Assembly: GCF_047920995.1 (NCBI RefSeq)
Contig: NZ_JBLRWZ010000009.1
Coordinates: 1-64,000 of the forward strand
DNA from: Aliidiomarina sp047920995
GTDB taxonomy: Bacteria > Pseudomonadota > Gammaproteobacteria > Enterobacterales > Alteromonadaceae
Direction of reading: 5' to 3'
DNA: 64,000 nucleotides
A program made the position numbers and the translations under genes. Positions 1 to 8,529 of this stretch are shown one piece after another. The notes below the pieces were generated by a model that saw only the letters and a program-made list of their open reading frames with translations, was not told where the DNA came from and searched no databases. Numbering within the stretch: the stretch's first letter is position 1; each line of letters opens with the position of its first letter.

Positions 1-1
1 T

Positions 2-589
2 TATCTGCCAGTGGTAATTGATGTTGAATCTGCTGGTTTTAACGCCAAAACCGATGCGTTACTGGAAATTGCCGCTGTAATTGTAGATTTTAATGATGCT
101 GGCGAGCTCGTGCCCATCGCTACCCATCATGCACATATTGAACCCTTTGAAGGCGCGAATATCGAACAAGCGGCAATTGATTTTAATGGTATTGAGCCAT
201 TTAGCCCATTGCGCGGTGCTGTTCCGGAAAGCGAGGGGCTGCGAGACATCTTCAAAGCAGTGCGCAAAGCGCAGAAAGCGGCTGAATGCCAACGGTGTGT
301 ATTGGTAGGCCACAATGCCACTTTTGATCACAGCTTCGTAATGGCGGCCGCTGAGCGGGCAAGTTTAAAGCGCAACCCGTTTCATCCGTTCGTTACTTTT
401 GATACCGCCGCTTTAGCCGCCCTCACCATTGGCCAAACGGTACTGGTAAAAGCCTGCCATGCAGCTGGCATTACCTTCGATAGCCGCGAGGCACATAGCG
501 CAGTATATGATACCGAGCGCACCGCCGAGCTATTCTGTTGGATGGTAAATCGTTATAAGAATCTAGGCGGTTGGCCGTTAAAAACCTAG
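2..589 (+). CDS. rnt: Ribonuclease T, 5'-truncated by the window edge
   Basis: DEDDh-family 3'-5' exoribonuclease that trims the 3' ends of tRNA and other stable RNAs as a homodimer in the cytoplasm. The reading frame is open to the left edge (codons for Y-L-P precede the GTG at 11), and E. coli RNase T has about 20 more N-terminal residues, so the start lies outside the window. Visible exonuclease motifs are DVES (Exo I, catalytic D and E), GHNATFDHSF (Exo II) and HSAVYDTE (Exo III, with the H and D of the DEDDh class). The phrase AGFNAKTDALLEIAA is nearly identical to E. coli RNase T. It converges with the peroxiredoxin gene across a shared terminator. Identification is secure. Confidence 0.95.
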   Translation, partial: YLPVVIDVESAGFNAKTDALLEIAAVIVDFNDAGELVPIATHHAHIEPFEGANIEQAAIDFNGIEPFSPLRGAVPESEGLRDIFKAVRKAQKAAECQRCVLVGHNATFDHSFVMAAAERASLKRNPFHPFVTFDTAALAALTIGQTVLVKACHAAGITFDSREAHSAVYDTERTAELFCWMVNRYKNLGGWPLKT

Positions 590-640
590 CATTTTGTGTT
601 CAAAACCACCGATAGCAAAACATACTAACCCCCAGAATCT

Positions 641-670
641 AAAAAGCCCCAATCGAGAGATTGGGGCTTT
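641..670. terminator. Bidirectional terminator between rnt and peroxiredoxin gene
   Basis: Perfect stem AAAGCCCCAATC / GATTGGGGCTTT with a short AGA-type loop, preceded by an A-run and followed by a T-run, so it can act on both strands. It lies between two convergent genes. Confidence 0.85.
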
Positions 671-710
671 ACGCTTTTACTATAAACTAATGCACTACAA
701 GCTCAATTGC

Positions 711-1316
711 TTACAGTTTAGCGCTGTTTTTGCTCAAGTATGCCGCTACGCCTTTCGCGTCTGCTTGCATACCTTCATCACCAGCATTCCAACCAGCAGG
801 GCAAACATCACCGTGCTCTTCGTGGAAGTTTAAGGCATCAACCATACGTAACATTTCATCTACGTTACGGCCAAGTGGTAAATCATTTACTACCTGGTGG
901 CGAACCATACCTGCTTCGTCAATTAAGAACGATGCACGGAACGCAACGCCGGCTTCTGGGTGCTCAATATCGTACGCTTTCACAATTTCATGCTTCACAT
1001 CAGCAACTAGTGGATACTTAACTTCACCAATACCGCCTTTTTCTACAGCGGTGTTGCGCCATGCATTATGCGAGAATTGTGAATCGATTGAACAACCAAT
1101 TACCGTTACGCCACGTTTTTCAAATTCAGCTAAACGCTTATCGAAGGCAATTAACTCAGAAGGACAAACAAAAGTAAAATCTAACGGATAGAAGAATAAT
1201 ACCGCTTTCTTGCCTTTAATTTGCTCACTTAAAGTAAAGTTCTCAACAATCTCGCCATTACCCAATACTGCAGCAGCGGTAAAATCTGGGGCCTGACGAC
1301 CAACCAATACAGCCAT
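711..1316 (-). CDS. Typical 2-Cys peroxiredoxin (AhpC/TSA family)
   Basis: Thiol peroxidase that reduces H2O2 and organic peroxides in the cytosol. The 201-residue length is normal for the Prx1/AhpC group. The peroxidatic cysteine is C51 in FTFVCPSE and the resolving cysteine is C172 in DVCPAGW near the C terminus, so it is a typical dimeric 2-Cys enzyme. A GGIG motif (residues about 94-97), the counterpart of the GGLG loop linked to over-oxidation sensitivity, is present. No ahpF reductase gene is adjacent, so the electron donor (thioredoxin or AhpF) is not shown by context. It sits in an oxidative-stress cluster with grxD and sodB. An ATG start at 1316 is followed directly by the canonical N terminus (VGRQAPDF). 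Confidence 0.93.
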   Translation of the reverse strand: MAVLVGRQAPDFTAAAVLGNGEIVENFTLSEQIKGKKAVLFFYPLDFTFVCPSELIAFDKRLAEFEKRGVTVIGCSIDSQFSHNAWRNTAVEKGGIGEVKYPLVADVKHEIVKAYDIEHPEAGVAFRASFLIDEAGMVRHQVVNDLPLGRNVDEMLRMVDALNFHEEHGDVCPAGWNAGDEGMQADAKGVAAYLSKNSAKL

Positions 1317-1391
1317 TTTGTCTCTCCATGTTTTTGGTTAAAAAAATACCAACACCTAAAAAGTTAAGTGCTGAATCAAAAAATACATATT

Positions 1392-1417
1392 AAAACGGGA
1401 AGCAAGAACTGCTCCCC
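1392..1417 (-). terminator. Probable grxD terminator
   Basis: On the minus strand an 8-bp stem (GGGGAGCA / TGCTTCCC, one G-U pair) with a five-base loop is followed by GTTTT. It lies about 70 bases downstream of the grxD stop and before the peroxiredoxin gene. Confidence 0.5.
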
Positions 1418-1487
1418 GGCTTACAAATTTTTATCGTTGGCGTGTACCAAGCAATTACTTAACCTTGCTTATAATCAAAGCTTATAG

Positions 1488-1847
1488 TTACGCATCACCT
1501 TCTTCAACTTCTGGAGCAGCTTCTGCAACTAACGGCTGTAATTCGCCTTGCTGGAACATTTCCAAAATAATATCGCAACCACCGATAAGTTCGCCGTTAA
1601 TCCACAACTGTGGGAATGTAGGCCAATCGGCAATGCGCGGTAATTCAGCGCGAATATCAGGATTTTGCAAAATATCTACATACGCAAACGGCTTACCACA
1701 CGCCATCAATGCCTGAGATGCTTGCGCAGAAAAGCCACAGTTTGGCAGTTTCGGCGAGCCTTTCATGTAAAGCAATACTGGATTCTCAGCGATTTGCTGA
1801 CGAATGCGCGTTTCAGTATCTTGTTGCTCAGGTTGTATATCTTGCAT
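1488..1847 (-). CDS. grxD: Monothiol CGFS glutaredoxin GrxD (Grx4)
   Basis: Carries and transfers [2Fe-2S] clusters, usually with a BolA partner. The 119-residue protein has the diagnostic CGFS site (C37 in PNCGFSAQ), the WPTFPQLWINGELIGG segment with the cis-proline TFPQ, and a GGCDIILEM glutathione-binding region. An acidic C-terminal tail (PEVEEGDA) is typical of gammaproteobacterial GrxD. It is transcribed toward the peroxiredoxin gene on the same strand, but a terminator-like hairpin separates them. A TATAAT box on the minus strand at 1966-1971 may be its -10 element. Confidence 0.95.
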   Translation of the reverse strand: MQDIQPEQQDTETRIRQQIAENPVLLYMKGSPKLPNCGFSAQASQALMACGKPFAYVDILQNPDIRAELPRIADWPTFPQLWINGELIGGCDIILEMFQQGELQPLVAEAAPEVEEGDA

Positions 1848-2235
1848 AACAACTCCTTGAAAATTGATAAGTAGCAGCCGCTACATGTGCGTATAACAGT
1901 ACTTTGCCTGCAAACCAGTTGTACACTAGCGAAAAGCACTATCGTTCAGCTACCGAAGGCGGCAGATTATAACACAAATCATTGCCTCGGATGAAGCCAC
2001 CCGTGTTACAGAATCACAATCATTTACCCTTGAAATCCAAAATGAGTATCACCATGTATATAAGATGTAGTAGGAAGTATGGCCATTTATTTCTTTTAGC
2101 CATGATTTCACTACAATGATTCGCTATAATGAATAACCACCGTAATTACAGCGGCGTGCATATTGTTTTCCTTTACGCTGCAAAGTGCGCATTTTAATAA
2201 CGAATGCGTTTTGATAATGAATGGAGAAGCACACT
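1848..2235. other. Divergent grxD / sodB intergenic region
   Basis: A 388-base gap without a convincing gene. It holds a minus-strand TATAAT (1966-1971, candidate grxD -10) and a plus-strand TATAAT (2125-2130, candidate sodB -10); neither has a strong -35 match. A short perfect hairpin (GTAGC/GCTAC) lies near 1870. I see no clear Fur or OxyR site. Confidence 0.5.
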
Positions 2236-2817
2236 ATGGCTTTTGAATTACCAGCACTTCCGTACGAAAAAAATGCATTAGAACCGCATATCTCAGCAGA
2301 AACTTTGGAGTATCACTACGGTAAGCATCATCAAACATACGTAGATAAGCTCAATGGTTTAGTAGAAGGTTCCGAGTTCGCTGGGAAATCATTAGAAGAG
2401 ATCGTGAAAACTTCTTCTGGTGGCGTATTTAACAATGCAGCACAAATCTGGAACCACACATTTTACTGGCACTGTTTAAGCCCGAATGGCGGTGGCGAAC
2501 CTACCGGCGCATTAGCAGATGCAATTAATGCAAAATGGGGTTCTTTTGAGCAGTTTAAAGAAGCCTTCACCACTAGTGCAGTAAACAACTTCGGTTCAAG
2601 CTGGACATGGCTAGTGAAAACTCAAGATGGCGGTGTTGATATTGTAAACACCAGCAATGCAGCTACCCCGCTTACCGATGAAAACAACGTGCCAGTACTC
2701 ACAGTAGATTTGTGGGAGCACGCGTACTACATCGATTACCGGAATGCGCGTCCAAACTACATGAAAGCGTTCTGGTCTTTAGTAAACTGGGAATTCGCGA
2801 GCAAAAACTTCGGTTAA
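2236..2817 (+). CDS. sodB: Superoxide dismutase [Fe]
   Basis: Converts superoxide to O2 and H2O2 in the cytosol. The chosen ATG at 2236 gives 193 residues, the length of E. coli SodB, and the N terminus MAFELPALPYEKNALEPHIS aligns with it; an upstream in-frame ATG at 2221 would add five residues but would place the GGAG ribosome site (2223-2226) inside the gene. Metal ligands are visible as H27 (YHYGKHH), H in NHTFYWH, and D and H in the VDLWEHAYYIDY motif. The GG-x-FNNAAQIWNHTFYW and NNFGSSWTWL segments, with Q-free active-site pattern, indicate the Fe-type rather than Mn-type enzyme. Followed by a strong bidirectional terminator. Confidence 0.96.
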   Translation: MAFELPALPYEKNALEPHISAETLEYHYGKHHQTYVDKLNGLVEGSEFAGKSLEEIVKTSSGGVFNNAAQIWNHTFYWHCLSPNGGGEPTGALADAINAKWGSFEQFKEAFTTSAVNNFGSSWTWLVKTQDGGVDIVNTSNAATPLTDENNVPVLTVDLWEHAYYIDYRNARPNYMKAFWSLVNWEFASKNFG

Positions 2818-2888
2818 TGCACGCTGCCACTACGGCAATTACTGCAGCAATACCGACGGCAATCCCCACGGGGATAATGTCTACTAAG

Positions 2889-2919
2889 AAAAAAGCGATG
2901 CCTAAGGCATCGCTTTTTT
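2889..2919. terminator. Bidirectional terminator after sodB
   Basis: Perfect 10-bp stem AGCGATGCCT / AGGCATCGCT with a minimal loop, flanked by an A-run on the left and T6 on the right. It separates convergent sodB and the PA2778-like gene. Confidence 0.85.
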
Positions 2920-2960
2920 ATGTCTGCTGCTCTAATCAAAGCCAGAAGCAAAGCTAAACG

Positions 2961-3962
2961 CTATTGCGCTTGCTGCAACCGCTCTACAGCATCACCATAC
3001 AAGGGATGTTCAGGTGCCAGCCTTTGGGCATACTCAGCAGCTAACAGCGCCTCAGCTTGCTTATTTTGGCGCCATAGCGCCCAAGCTAGATTAAAAAAAG
3101 CTGCAGGCTGCTCGGGCTCCAATTCTGTGGCCCGATAATAGTGCTCTTCCGCTAATGCAAACTGCTGTTGTTGATAAGCAATATTACCTAAACCCATCGC
3201 GCTCGTTGCATCATGTGGCCAAGTAATCGCTGCCGCGGTGTAGCCTTGCTTAGCAGCTTGCCAACGTTGTTGCTGTTCCACTGCGGCTACGGCCGCAAAG
3301 TAGCGTAACGGTTCGGCCGTGGCGGGAGTAAGCCCCTCTGGCGCTACCACCATGGCCCAGTAATCGCTGAGCCGCCAAGTATATTCAAAATAACGTAACG
3401 ATAATTCCTCACGCTCATTGGTTCCTGAACGCAAGGTTACGGTTGCCGTTTCCGGGTTAAATCCGATTACCACTGCATAATGCCATTGGGGCCAACGTGC
3501 TAGCGCTAAGTTTTGCAGCACCAGCACCGGGTTGCCTGCATACAGTTCGGTAAGTAAGGCAGCAAATTGTGGCTCCAGCACATATGGAATGCGATCAGCG
3601 CGGCGGGTAGCAGCAAGTAATTCAGCTTGCAAGCTACCGCGGCGATCAGGAATATAAATTTGTTCGCGCAAGCCATCAGGATCGGCAGAACTAACGCCAC
3701 TAACCTGCAGCACTGTGGCTAATGCCGCTGGGCCACACTGAAACTCGTCTTGCGGAAAAAAGGGGGTGTCGCGCAGCTCTATTGCTTGATAATCACTCAG
3801 CTCAAGCTGTTCGTGTTGCATCGGCATGCTTGTACAAGCACTGAGCAATAAAAATGAGAAAACCGCCACAAAGCTTGCTTTCAGCAGTGGGCGGTTTTTA
3901 ATAGTATCACTCGCGCGAGCGAGCAAATTAAAGCAAAGAATATGGCGCAAGATAATCCTCAA
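2961..3962 (-). CDS. PA2778-like lipoprotein: C39-type cysteine peptidase domain plus TPR repeats
   Basis: Predicted envelope lipoprotein of unknown substrate. Visible parts: a signal segment ending in a lipobox (FLLLSAC, C at about residue 43), a C39-like papain-fold domain (about 60-215) with the catalytic-type cysteine in DEFQCGPAALATVL and histidine in WPQWHYAVVIGF, then TPR units (about 225-330; e.g. AMGLGNIAYQQQQFALAEEHYYRA). The frame opens with TTG at 3962; since about 25 residues precede a plausible n-region, the real start may be a later TTG/GTG. A terminator-like hairpin (3859-3898) lies inside the 5' coding part. The gene follows a PA2779-like gene, the usual pair in gammaproteobacteria. 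Family assignment is from memory of PA2778-type proteins. Confidence 0.82.
   Translation of the reverse strand: MRIILRHILCFNLLARASDTIKNRPLLKASFVAVFSFLLLSACTSMPMQHEQLELSDYQAIELRDTPFFPQDEFQCGPAALATVLQVSGVSSADPDGLREQIYIPDRRGSLQAELLAATRRADRIPYVLEPQFAALLTELYAGNPVLVLQNLALARWPQWHYAVVIGFNPETATVTLRSGTNEREELSLRYFEYTWRLSDYWAMVVAPEGLTPATAEPLRYFAAVAAVEQQQRWQAAKQGYTAAAITWPHDATSAMGLGNIAYQQQQFALAEEHYYRATELEPEQPAAFFNLAWALWRQNKQAEALLAAEYAQRLAPEHPLYGDAVERLQQAQ
3859..3898. other. Terminator-like hairpin inside the 5' end of the PA2778-like gene
   Basis: AAAACCGCC (3859-3867) pairs with GGCGGTTTT (3890-3898), and T/A-rich tracts follow on both strands. Its place over the signal-peptide codons could affect transcription or translation, or the true start may lie below it. 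Confidence 0.4.
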
Positions 3963-4017
3963 ACCTTTTAATGAATTTGGGTTAATGAACTTGCAACCAT
4001 ATTTAACATAGGCTGTA

Positions 4018-4362
4018 TTAACGGAGCAACAACCAAATAATAAACACTAATAAAATAACTGTAGCTGCTGAGCCTGCTGGCAACTCATCGATACCTGCTG
4101 TAAGTTGCAGCACTTCTGCATCGGTCATCGCATTTACACGAGCGAGCGCTTCCACAGGGTTCACACCATAGCGCACAAGTTGTTCTTGTACATCAGCGCG
4201 TTGTAACTGCTCAGCCAATTGTATTCGATTTAAGCCAGATTGCTTTTCAGCAACAATCTGCTGTGTACTCACGATATCTGCATGAGCCAAGGGCATAACC
4301 GCTGGATTCAGAACAAACGTACCCAGTAACAGGGAAGTACCAATAGCAAGTTTCTTATTCAT
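4018..4362 (-). CDS. PA2779-family small envelope protein
   Basis: 114-residue protein of unknown function, conserved as the partner of PA2778-like cysteine peptidases. It has an N-terminal signal peptide (MNKKLAIGTSLLLGTFVLNPAVMPLAHA, cleavage probably after AHA), a central helical part (about 33-90) containing RYGVNPVEALARVNAMTDAEV, and a C-terminal hydrophobic anchor (ATVILLVFIIWLLLR). A good AAGGAG ribosome site precedes the ATG. It lies 55 bases upstream of the PA2778-like gene on the same strand and probably forms an operon with it. Anchoring in the inner membrane with most of the chain in the periplasm is inferred from the topology. Confidence 0.85.
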   Translation of the reverse strand: MNKKLAIGTSLLLGTFVLNPAVMPLAHADIVSTQQIVAEKQSGLNRIQLAEQLQRADVQEQLVRYGVNPVEALARVNAMTDAEVLQLTAGIDELPAGSAATVILLVFIIWLLLR

Positions 4363-4449
4363 AGTTTATCTCCTTGGTTGTTATCCCTTTTAATATAGAC
4401 CACAAATCCAGTAATTGCTGCTTTTATTATATTAAGTTCCTGAAAAGGC

Positions 4450-6513
4450 TTACTTATCCTCATTTCGGTATTTTTCGAACCAATAAATTACATACGCCGG
4501 TTTTGCCATATGATTGCTCGGACGCGTATGCAGGGCGTGGGAAGCGCCCGGCACTCGCACCATCGCGGTATCTACACCCAACAACTGCAAGGCTTGATAG
4601 TATTGTTCGGTTTCCGAAATCGGCGTGCGATGATCCGCTTCACCAGTAAATAACAAGGTGGGTGTTTTCACATTCCCTACATAAGAAATGGGTGAATACT
4701 TCAGATAATGCTCAGGGTTTTCCCATGGCAGTGCCGGGAACCAGTATTGGCTGAAGTAGTTGTACATATCGGCATTTAGCACAAAACTAAACCAATTAAT
4801 TACTGGGTTCACCGCTGCTGCAGCACGAAAACGATCGGTGTGGCCAATAGACCAGGTAGTTAGCACACCACCGCCACTGCCACCGGTAATAAACAACTCA
4901 TCTTCGTTTACAAAACCCTTCGCGAGCACCGCATCTACACCATCCATCAAATCATCAAAATCATGGCTGGGGTAGTTATGGTGAATAAGGTTTGCAAAGT
5001 CTTCGCCATAACTGGTAGAACCGCGCGGGTTGGTATAGAGCACCACATAGCCTTGCGCCGCCATTAATTGTAATTCCATGGCAAAATATGGGCCATACGC
5101 CGTGTGCGGGCCACCATGAATTTCCAAAATCATTGGATACTGCTCATTCGCATCAAAGCCTGGTGGATACATAATCCAGCCATGAATTGGCCGCTCATCT
5201 ACCGACGATGAATACCAAATTTCTTCTACTCGGCCAATTTCACGTTTTGCCAATAAATCTCGATTCAACTGGGTAATGGTGGTGGCATCTCTACCACTGC
5301 GCACTACTGCCAATTCTGCTGGGCGCTGAGTACTTGCTTGGGTATATACCAAACGGTTGTTCGCCAAAACCGCAAATTCACCACCCGCATAAGGCCGGCT
5401 ATAGCTTAAGCCACCCACGTCGGTAGCAATCACTTGTAATGCACCGCTGCGGCCTTCACGTAAAGGTTGGAAGGCTAAATGGCCATGCCCTTCTTGCACG
5501 TAAGAAACAAATACGCCTTGGCTGTTTGGCGCCCACGCAAAGCTAGCGATATGCTGATCAAGTTCTGCGGTAAGCATCCGCACGTTACTGCCATCCGTGC
5601 GCATTACATATAAACGTTGGTTTTGCTGCGCAAGCTTGCGATCATCAACACCGGTATAAGCAATCCACTCACCATTTGGCGAAACTTGCGGGTTGTTATC
5701 AGGGCCATAGCGATCGGTAAGTTGGGTAACTGCGCGCGTAGCAATAGTTACGCTGTAAATTTCCGTATTAATCGGTTGTTTGTGTTCTTCAGCGCGGCGG
5801 TTTGCTGAGAAATACAGCTTACTACCATCGGCTGCCCAACTCAGGCTACTGCTGTGATTATAATTAGCCGAGGTTAACTGAATAGGCGTGCCACCCTCAG
5901 CTGGCATAATATAAATATGGCGGAAACCCGCAGGCAAATATCCGGCACCATCCGCACGATACTGGCGGCTATCAATGTAGATAGGTGCGGCTGCCCATTG
6001 TGCGCCTGCTGGCTTGCCGGGCAACGATACCGGTGCCGAACGTTTTTCTGGGGTAAACATTGTGAATGCAAGCCACTCACCATTTGGCGACCATGTTAAT
6101 GAGCCAGGTGCGTGCTGTAAGTGAGAGATTTGTCCACTGCGGCCAGAATCAGGCCAATGCATATGAATTTGCCCATCGGCCACATAGGCAAGGCGATCGC
6201 CACTTGGCGACCACGCTGGCTGTTGCGCGTTTTCGTCGGCAGCCGTTAATGGCTGTAGTTGGGAACCATCGGTTTGCACTGTCCACAAACGCGTGCGGCG
6301 ACGATCGGCTTGCCGATCCATCCACGTGCGCACAAACACAACCTCTTCCGAGTTCGGCCGTGGCGCAGGCGCAGCAGCGAACTCAAGCAGAAAAACATCA
6401 TCATATTGCAGGGGTGTTTTTACCGATTCCGTTTGCAAAGCGGCAACGGAATACGAGAAAAAAGCGAGCAGAGCGGTAGCCGTGGTTATAAAATGTTTCG
6501 GTTTAAACATCAT
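4450..6513 (-). CDS. Secreted S9-family prolyl oligopeptidase-type serine peptidase
   Basis: Predicted periplasmic dipeptidyl/acylaminoacyl-peptidase, 687 residues. An N-terminal signal peptide (about 1-25, ending SVAA) is followed by a WD40/TolB-like beta-propeller (about 45-420, repeated units such as PAWSPSGDRLAYVADG and QVSPNGEWIAYTG) and a C-terminal alpha/beta hydrolase domain (about 440-685). The nucleophile is S546 in ITGGSGGGVL, the Asp lies in GEADHRTP and the His in GASHALHTR. The domain order fits the S9C-type subfamily. Two adjacent ATGs start the frame (6513 and 6510). It stands alone between PA2779-like and fadR genes on the same strand; scavenging of extracellular peptides is the likely role, by inference. 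Confidence 0.9.
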   Translation of the reverse strand: MMFKPKHFITTATALLAFFSYSVAALQTESVKTPLQYDDVFLLEFAAAPAPRPNSEEVVFVRTWMDRQADRRRTRLWTVQTDGSQLQPLTAADENAQQPAWSPSGDRLAYVADGQIHMHWPDSGRSGQISHLQHAPGSLTWSPNGEWLAFTMFTPEKRSAPVSLPGKPAGAQWAAAPIYIDSRQYRADGAGYLPAGFRHIYIMPAEGGTPIQLTSANYNHSSSLSWAADGSKLYFSANRRAEEHKQPINTEIYSVTIATRAVTQLTDRYGPDNNPQVSPNGEWIAYTGVDDRKLAQQNQRLYVMRTDGSNVRMLTAELDQHIASFAWAPNSQGVFVSYVQEGHGHLAFQPLREGRSGALQVIATDVGGLSYSRPYAGGEFAVLANNRLVYTQASTQRPAELAVVRSGRDATTITQLNRDLLAKREIGRVEEIWYSSSVDERPIHGWIMYPPGFDANEQYPMILEIHGGPHTAYGPYFAMELQLMAAQGYVVLYTNPRGSTSYGEDFANLIHHNYPSHDFDDLMDGVDAVLAKGFVNEDELFITGGSGGGVLTTWSIGHTDRFRAAAAVNPVINWFSFVLNADMYNYFSQYWFPALPWENPEHYLKYSPISYVGNVKTPTLLFTGEADHRTPISETEQYYQALQLLGVDTAMVRVPGASHALHTRPSNHMAKPAYVIYWFEKYRNEDK

Positions 6514-6561
6514 GCTTCTCTCTTATTATCAGAAGATTAGCATGATGTTTTTACCAACATA

Positions 6562-7272
6562 CTAATCCACTAGGTTTTCAGGAATAGAATCACGCAGGTT
6601 TTTCCAGATAGCCGCTGAATCATAGCCGTATTGACGCACTAAATTCATTGCTCCTGCATGGTCACCGGCTTCTACTAATGCCAACATTTCTGCATAGTAC
6701 TTCCGTGCGAGTTCGCGCCCTACTGGCTCGGAGAAATAAAATTGGCCAATGCGCGCATACAATCCTTTGAAGCCATTCAATACTAATACATAAATAGGAT
6801 TACCAGAAGCAAAGGCTAACTCATGATTCAATTGATAATCAAAGTCAGCGAACGCTTTTGGCGTGTCTTCCAACGTTTGTGCACCGCGCAACACTTCTGC
6901 AGCACGCTCTTTATTCTGCCGAATCGCTTGGCGAATGTAGATAGCACTAATATTGGTTCGTGCCGAGAGAAGTTGATCTACCAAATCTGGCATGCCATCT
7001 TCATCCAACCGGGCTAATGTTTCTAGGATATTCAACCCAGATGTTTCCCAAAAGTTATTCACTTTAGTGGGCTTACCATGCTGAATCGTTAACCAGCCAT
7101 CGCGCGCCAAACGTTGCAGCACTTCCCGTAACGTAGTTCGGGTAACGCCAATCAACTCAGACAACTCACGTTCTGCAGGCAAGATCGAGCCCGGCGCAAA
7201 ATCGCCTTTCCAGATCGATTTCACAATAAATTCTTCGGCAAACCCAGCTGGGCTTTTTGCTTTTATAAACAT
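6562..7272 (-). CDS. fadR: Fatty-acid regulator FadR (GntR family)
   Basis: Acyl-CoA-responsive DNA-binding protein that represses fad genes and activates unsaturated fatty-acid synthesis genes. The 236-residue protein has an N-terminal winged HTH (1-75) almost identical to E. coli FadR (ERELSELIGVTRTTLREVLQ) and the linker HGKPTKVNNFWETSGLNILE, followed by the all-helical acyl-CoA-binding domain (about 80-230; ASGNPIYVLVLNGFKGLYARIG). Because the recognition helix is conserved, the operator should match the E. coli type; a matching site lies in its own promoter at 7332-7348. It is divergent from dsbB, a common arrangement. Confidence 0.97.
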   Translation of the reverse strand: MFIKAKSPAGFAEEFIVKSIWKGDFAPGSILPAERELSELIGVTRTTLREVLQRLARDGWLTIQHGKPTKVNNFWETSGLNILETLARLDEDGMPDLVDQLLSARTNISAIYIRQAIRQNKERAAEVLRGAQTLEDTPKAFADFDYQLNHELAFASGNPIYVLVLNGFKGLYARIGQFYFSEPVGRELARKYYAEMLALVEAGDHAGAMNLVRQYGYDSAAIWKNLRDSIPENLVD

Positions 7273-7331
7273 AAGTGCCTTTCTTCGCTAAATCATTCAG
7301 AATAGGAGATCATTGAATTGTAACGTGCCGA

Positions 7332-7348
7332 TAATGGTCGGACAAGTT
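7332..7348. promoter_or_regulatory. Predicted FadR operator in the fadR-dsbB intergenic region
   Basis: TAATGGTCGGACAAGTT keeps the TGGT-N2-GAC core and the 3' AG of the E. coli FadR site (ATCTGGTACGACCAGAT). It lies 60-76 bases before the fadR start, consistent with autoregulation. Confidence 0.55.
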
Positions 7349-7408
7349 TTATGATAACATCAAATTAGTATACCCATTTTGTAACTATACCTTGGTGCTG
7401 GAACAACG

Positions 7409-7969
7409 ATGAAACTATATAAAAATAAAATGTCTGCAGGTGCCACTCCGCTGCATAAAATTGCCAGCTGGCCAGAGTTTCGTTGGCCTTGGTTACTGCT
7501 CGCTTTAGCAGCTACCGGGCTAGTTCTTGCCGCTCTATTTATGCAGCATGTACAAGAATTGAACCCATGTGAGCAGTGCATTTACCAACGCACAGCCATG
7601 ATTAGCATTGCCTTGTTCGCTTGGCTAGGTTTTCTAATGCCGCAATGGATACTGGTACGAATCGTGGCGTATGCGGGTTGGCTATATAGTGCGTGGGCGG
7701 GCTATGGTTCTGCAGCACACCATTTATGGTTACAACGCGATGCGAATCCACTATTTCATAGCTGCGCAGCTATTCCCAGCTTTCCCAATTGGGCGCCGTT
7801 ACATGAATGGTTGCCAAGTGTGTTTGCAATAACCGGCGTGTGTGGTGATGATGGTTGGCGTTTTCTGAGCTTAAATATGCCCGAGTGGATGCGCATTATT
7901 TTTGCTATATTTTTGGCGATTGGCGTTATTACATTGCTGATTCGTATCGTGTATGCGCGGAGGATTTAG
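7409..7969 (+). CDS. dsbB: Disulfide bond formation protein DsbB
   Basis: Inner-membrane oxidase that re-oxidises DsbA and passes electrons to quinone. The 186-residue protein has four predicted membrane helices (about 26-45, 60-80, 84-100 and 158-180). The first redox pair is C54/C57 (NPCEQCIYQR, the second periplasm-facing site next to the quinone) and the second pair is C119 and C145 in the large periplasmic loop (HSCAAIPSF and GVCGDDGW). An in-frame ATG at 7430 could be an alternative start. No dsbA gene is in the window. Confidence 0.95.
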   Translation: MKLYKNKMSAGATPLHKIASWPEFRWPWLLLALAATGLVLAALFMQHVQELNPCEQCIYQRTAMISIALFAWLGFLMPQWILVRIVAYAGWLYSAWAGYGSAAHHLWLQRDANPLFHSCAAIPSFPNWAPLHEWLPSVFAITGVCGDDGWRFLSLNMPEWMRIIFAIFLAIGVITLLIRIVYARRI

Positions 7970-7995
7970 CCGCGTATTGCTTGTTCGCTCAATAA

Positions 7996-8529
7996 CTATT
8001 TACCAGAAAAGAGCGGCCAGAGCACAATAAGCCCATCTTCTGGTGCTAGCTGCGTATCATGCACACAGGAGTGGCTCGTTACCGCCATTCCTGCTGTTTC
8101 CATTGGCACCCGTGAGCCGTTGTGTAGCAGTGGATGCCAATTAGGTAATCCTTTCCCCTCATACAAACGCCGATACGCACAACTTGGCGGCATAAAGTGA
8201 ATGCCACCCAAATCGTCAATGCTTAACTGTACGCAATCGGGCACATACTGGTGGCGATTCGCATAATTGCTACAGCCACCATTTTTGAGGTCTAGTAACT
8301 GGCAGGCCACATTGGTGTAATGTAAATCTTCACCAAGTTCCATGGGCGCATCTGCGGGTAAATCATCGCGCTCATCTAAAAGCTTATGCAAACAACATTT
8401 GCCACACCCATCACACAGGGCTTCCCATTGCACAGCATCCATTTCAGTAAGTGCTAGCCGCTGCCAAAAGGGTTCCTGTGTAGCTAACCCTTGATGCTGC
8501 TGTTGCGGTGAATTACTTGCCTTAGGCAT
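7996..8529 (-). CDS. YcgN-family cysteine-cluster protein (UPF0260)
   Basis: Conserved protein of unknown function, probably metal binding. The 177-residue chain carries the family cluster CDGCGKCCLHKL (from about residue 38) and further conserved cysteines (NVACQLLD, GGCSNYANR, VPDCVQL, PSCAYRR), as in the CxxCxxCC zinc/iron cluster proteins. It overlaps the end of the fumarylacetoacetase-like gene by 8 bases, so translation is probably coupled. YcgL, YcgM and YcgN neighbours match the E. coli ycgLMN cluster, here with a lytic transglycosylase inserted. Confidence 0.9.
   Translation of the reverse strand: MPKASNSPQQQHQGLATQEPFWQRLALTEMDAVQWEALCDGCGKCCLHKLLDERDDLPADAPMELGEDLHYTNVACQLLDLKNGGCSNYANRHQYVPDCVQLSIDDLGGIHFMPPSCAYRRLYEGKGLPNWHPLLHNGSRVPMETAGMAVTSHSCVHDTQLAPEDGLIVLWPLFSGK

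Noticed and set aside
2221..2235. Earlier ATG for sodB
   Set aside because: Adds MEKHT not found in SodB and includes the ribosome site; the next ATG gives the standard N terminus.
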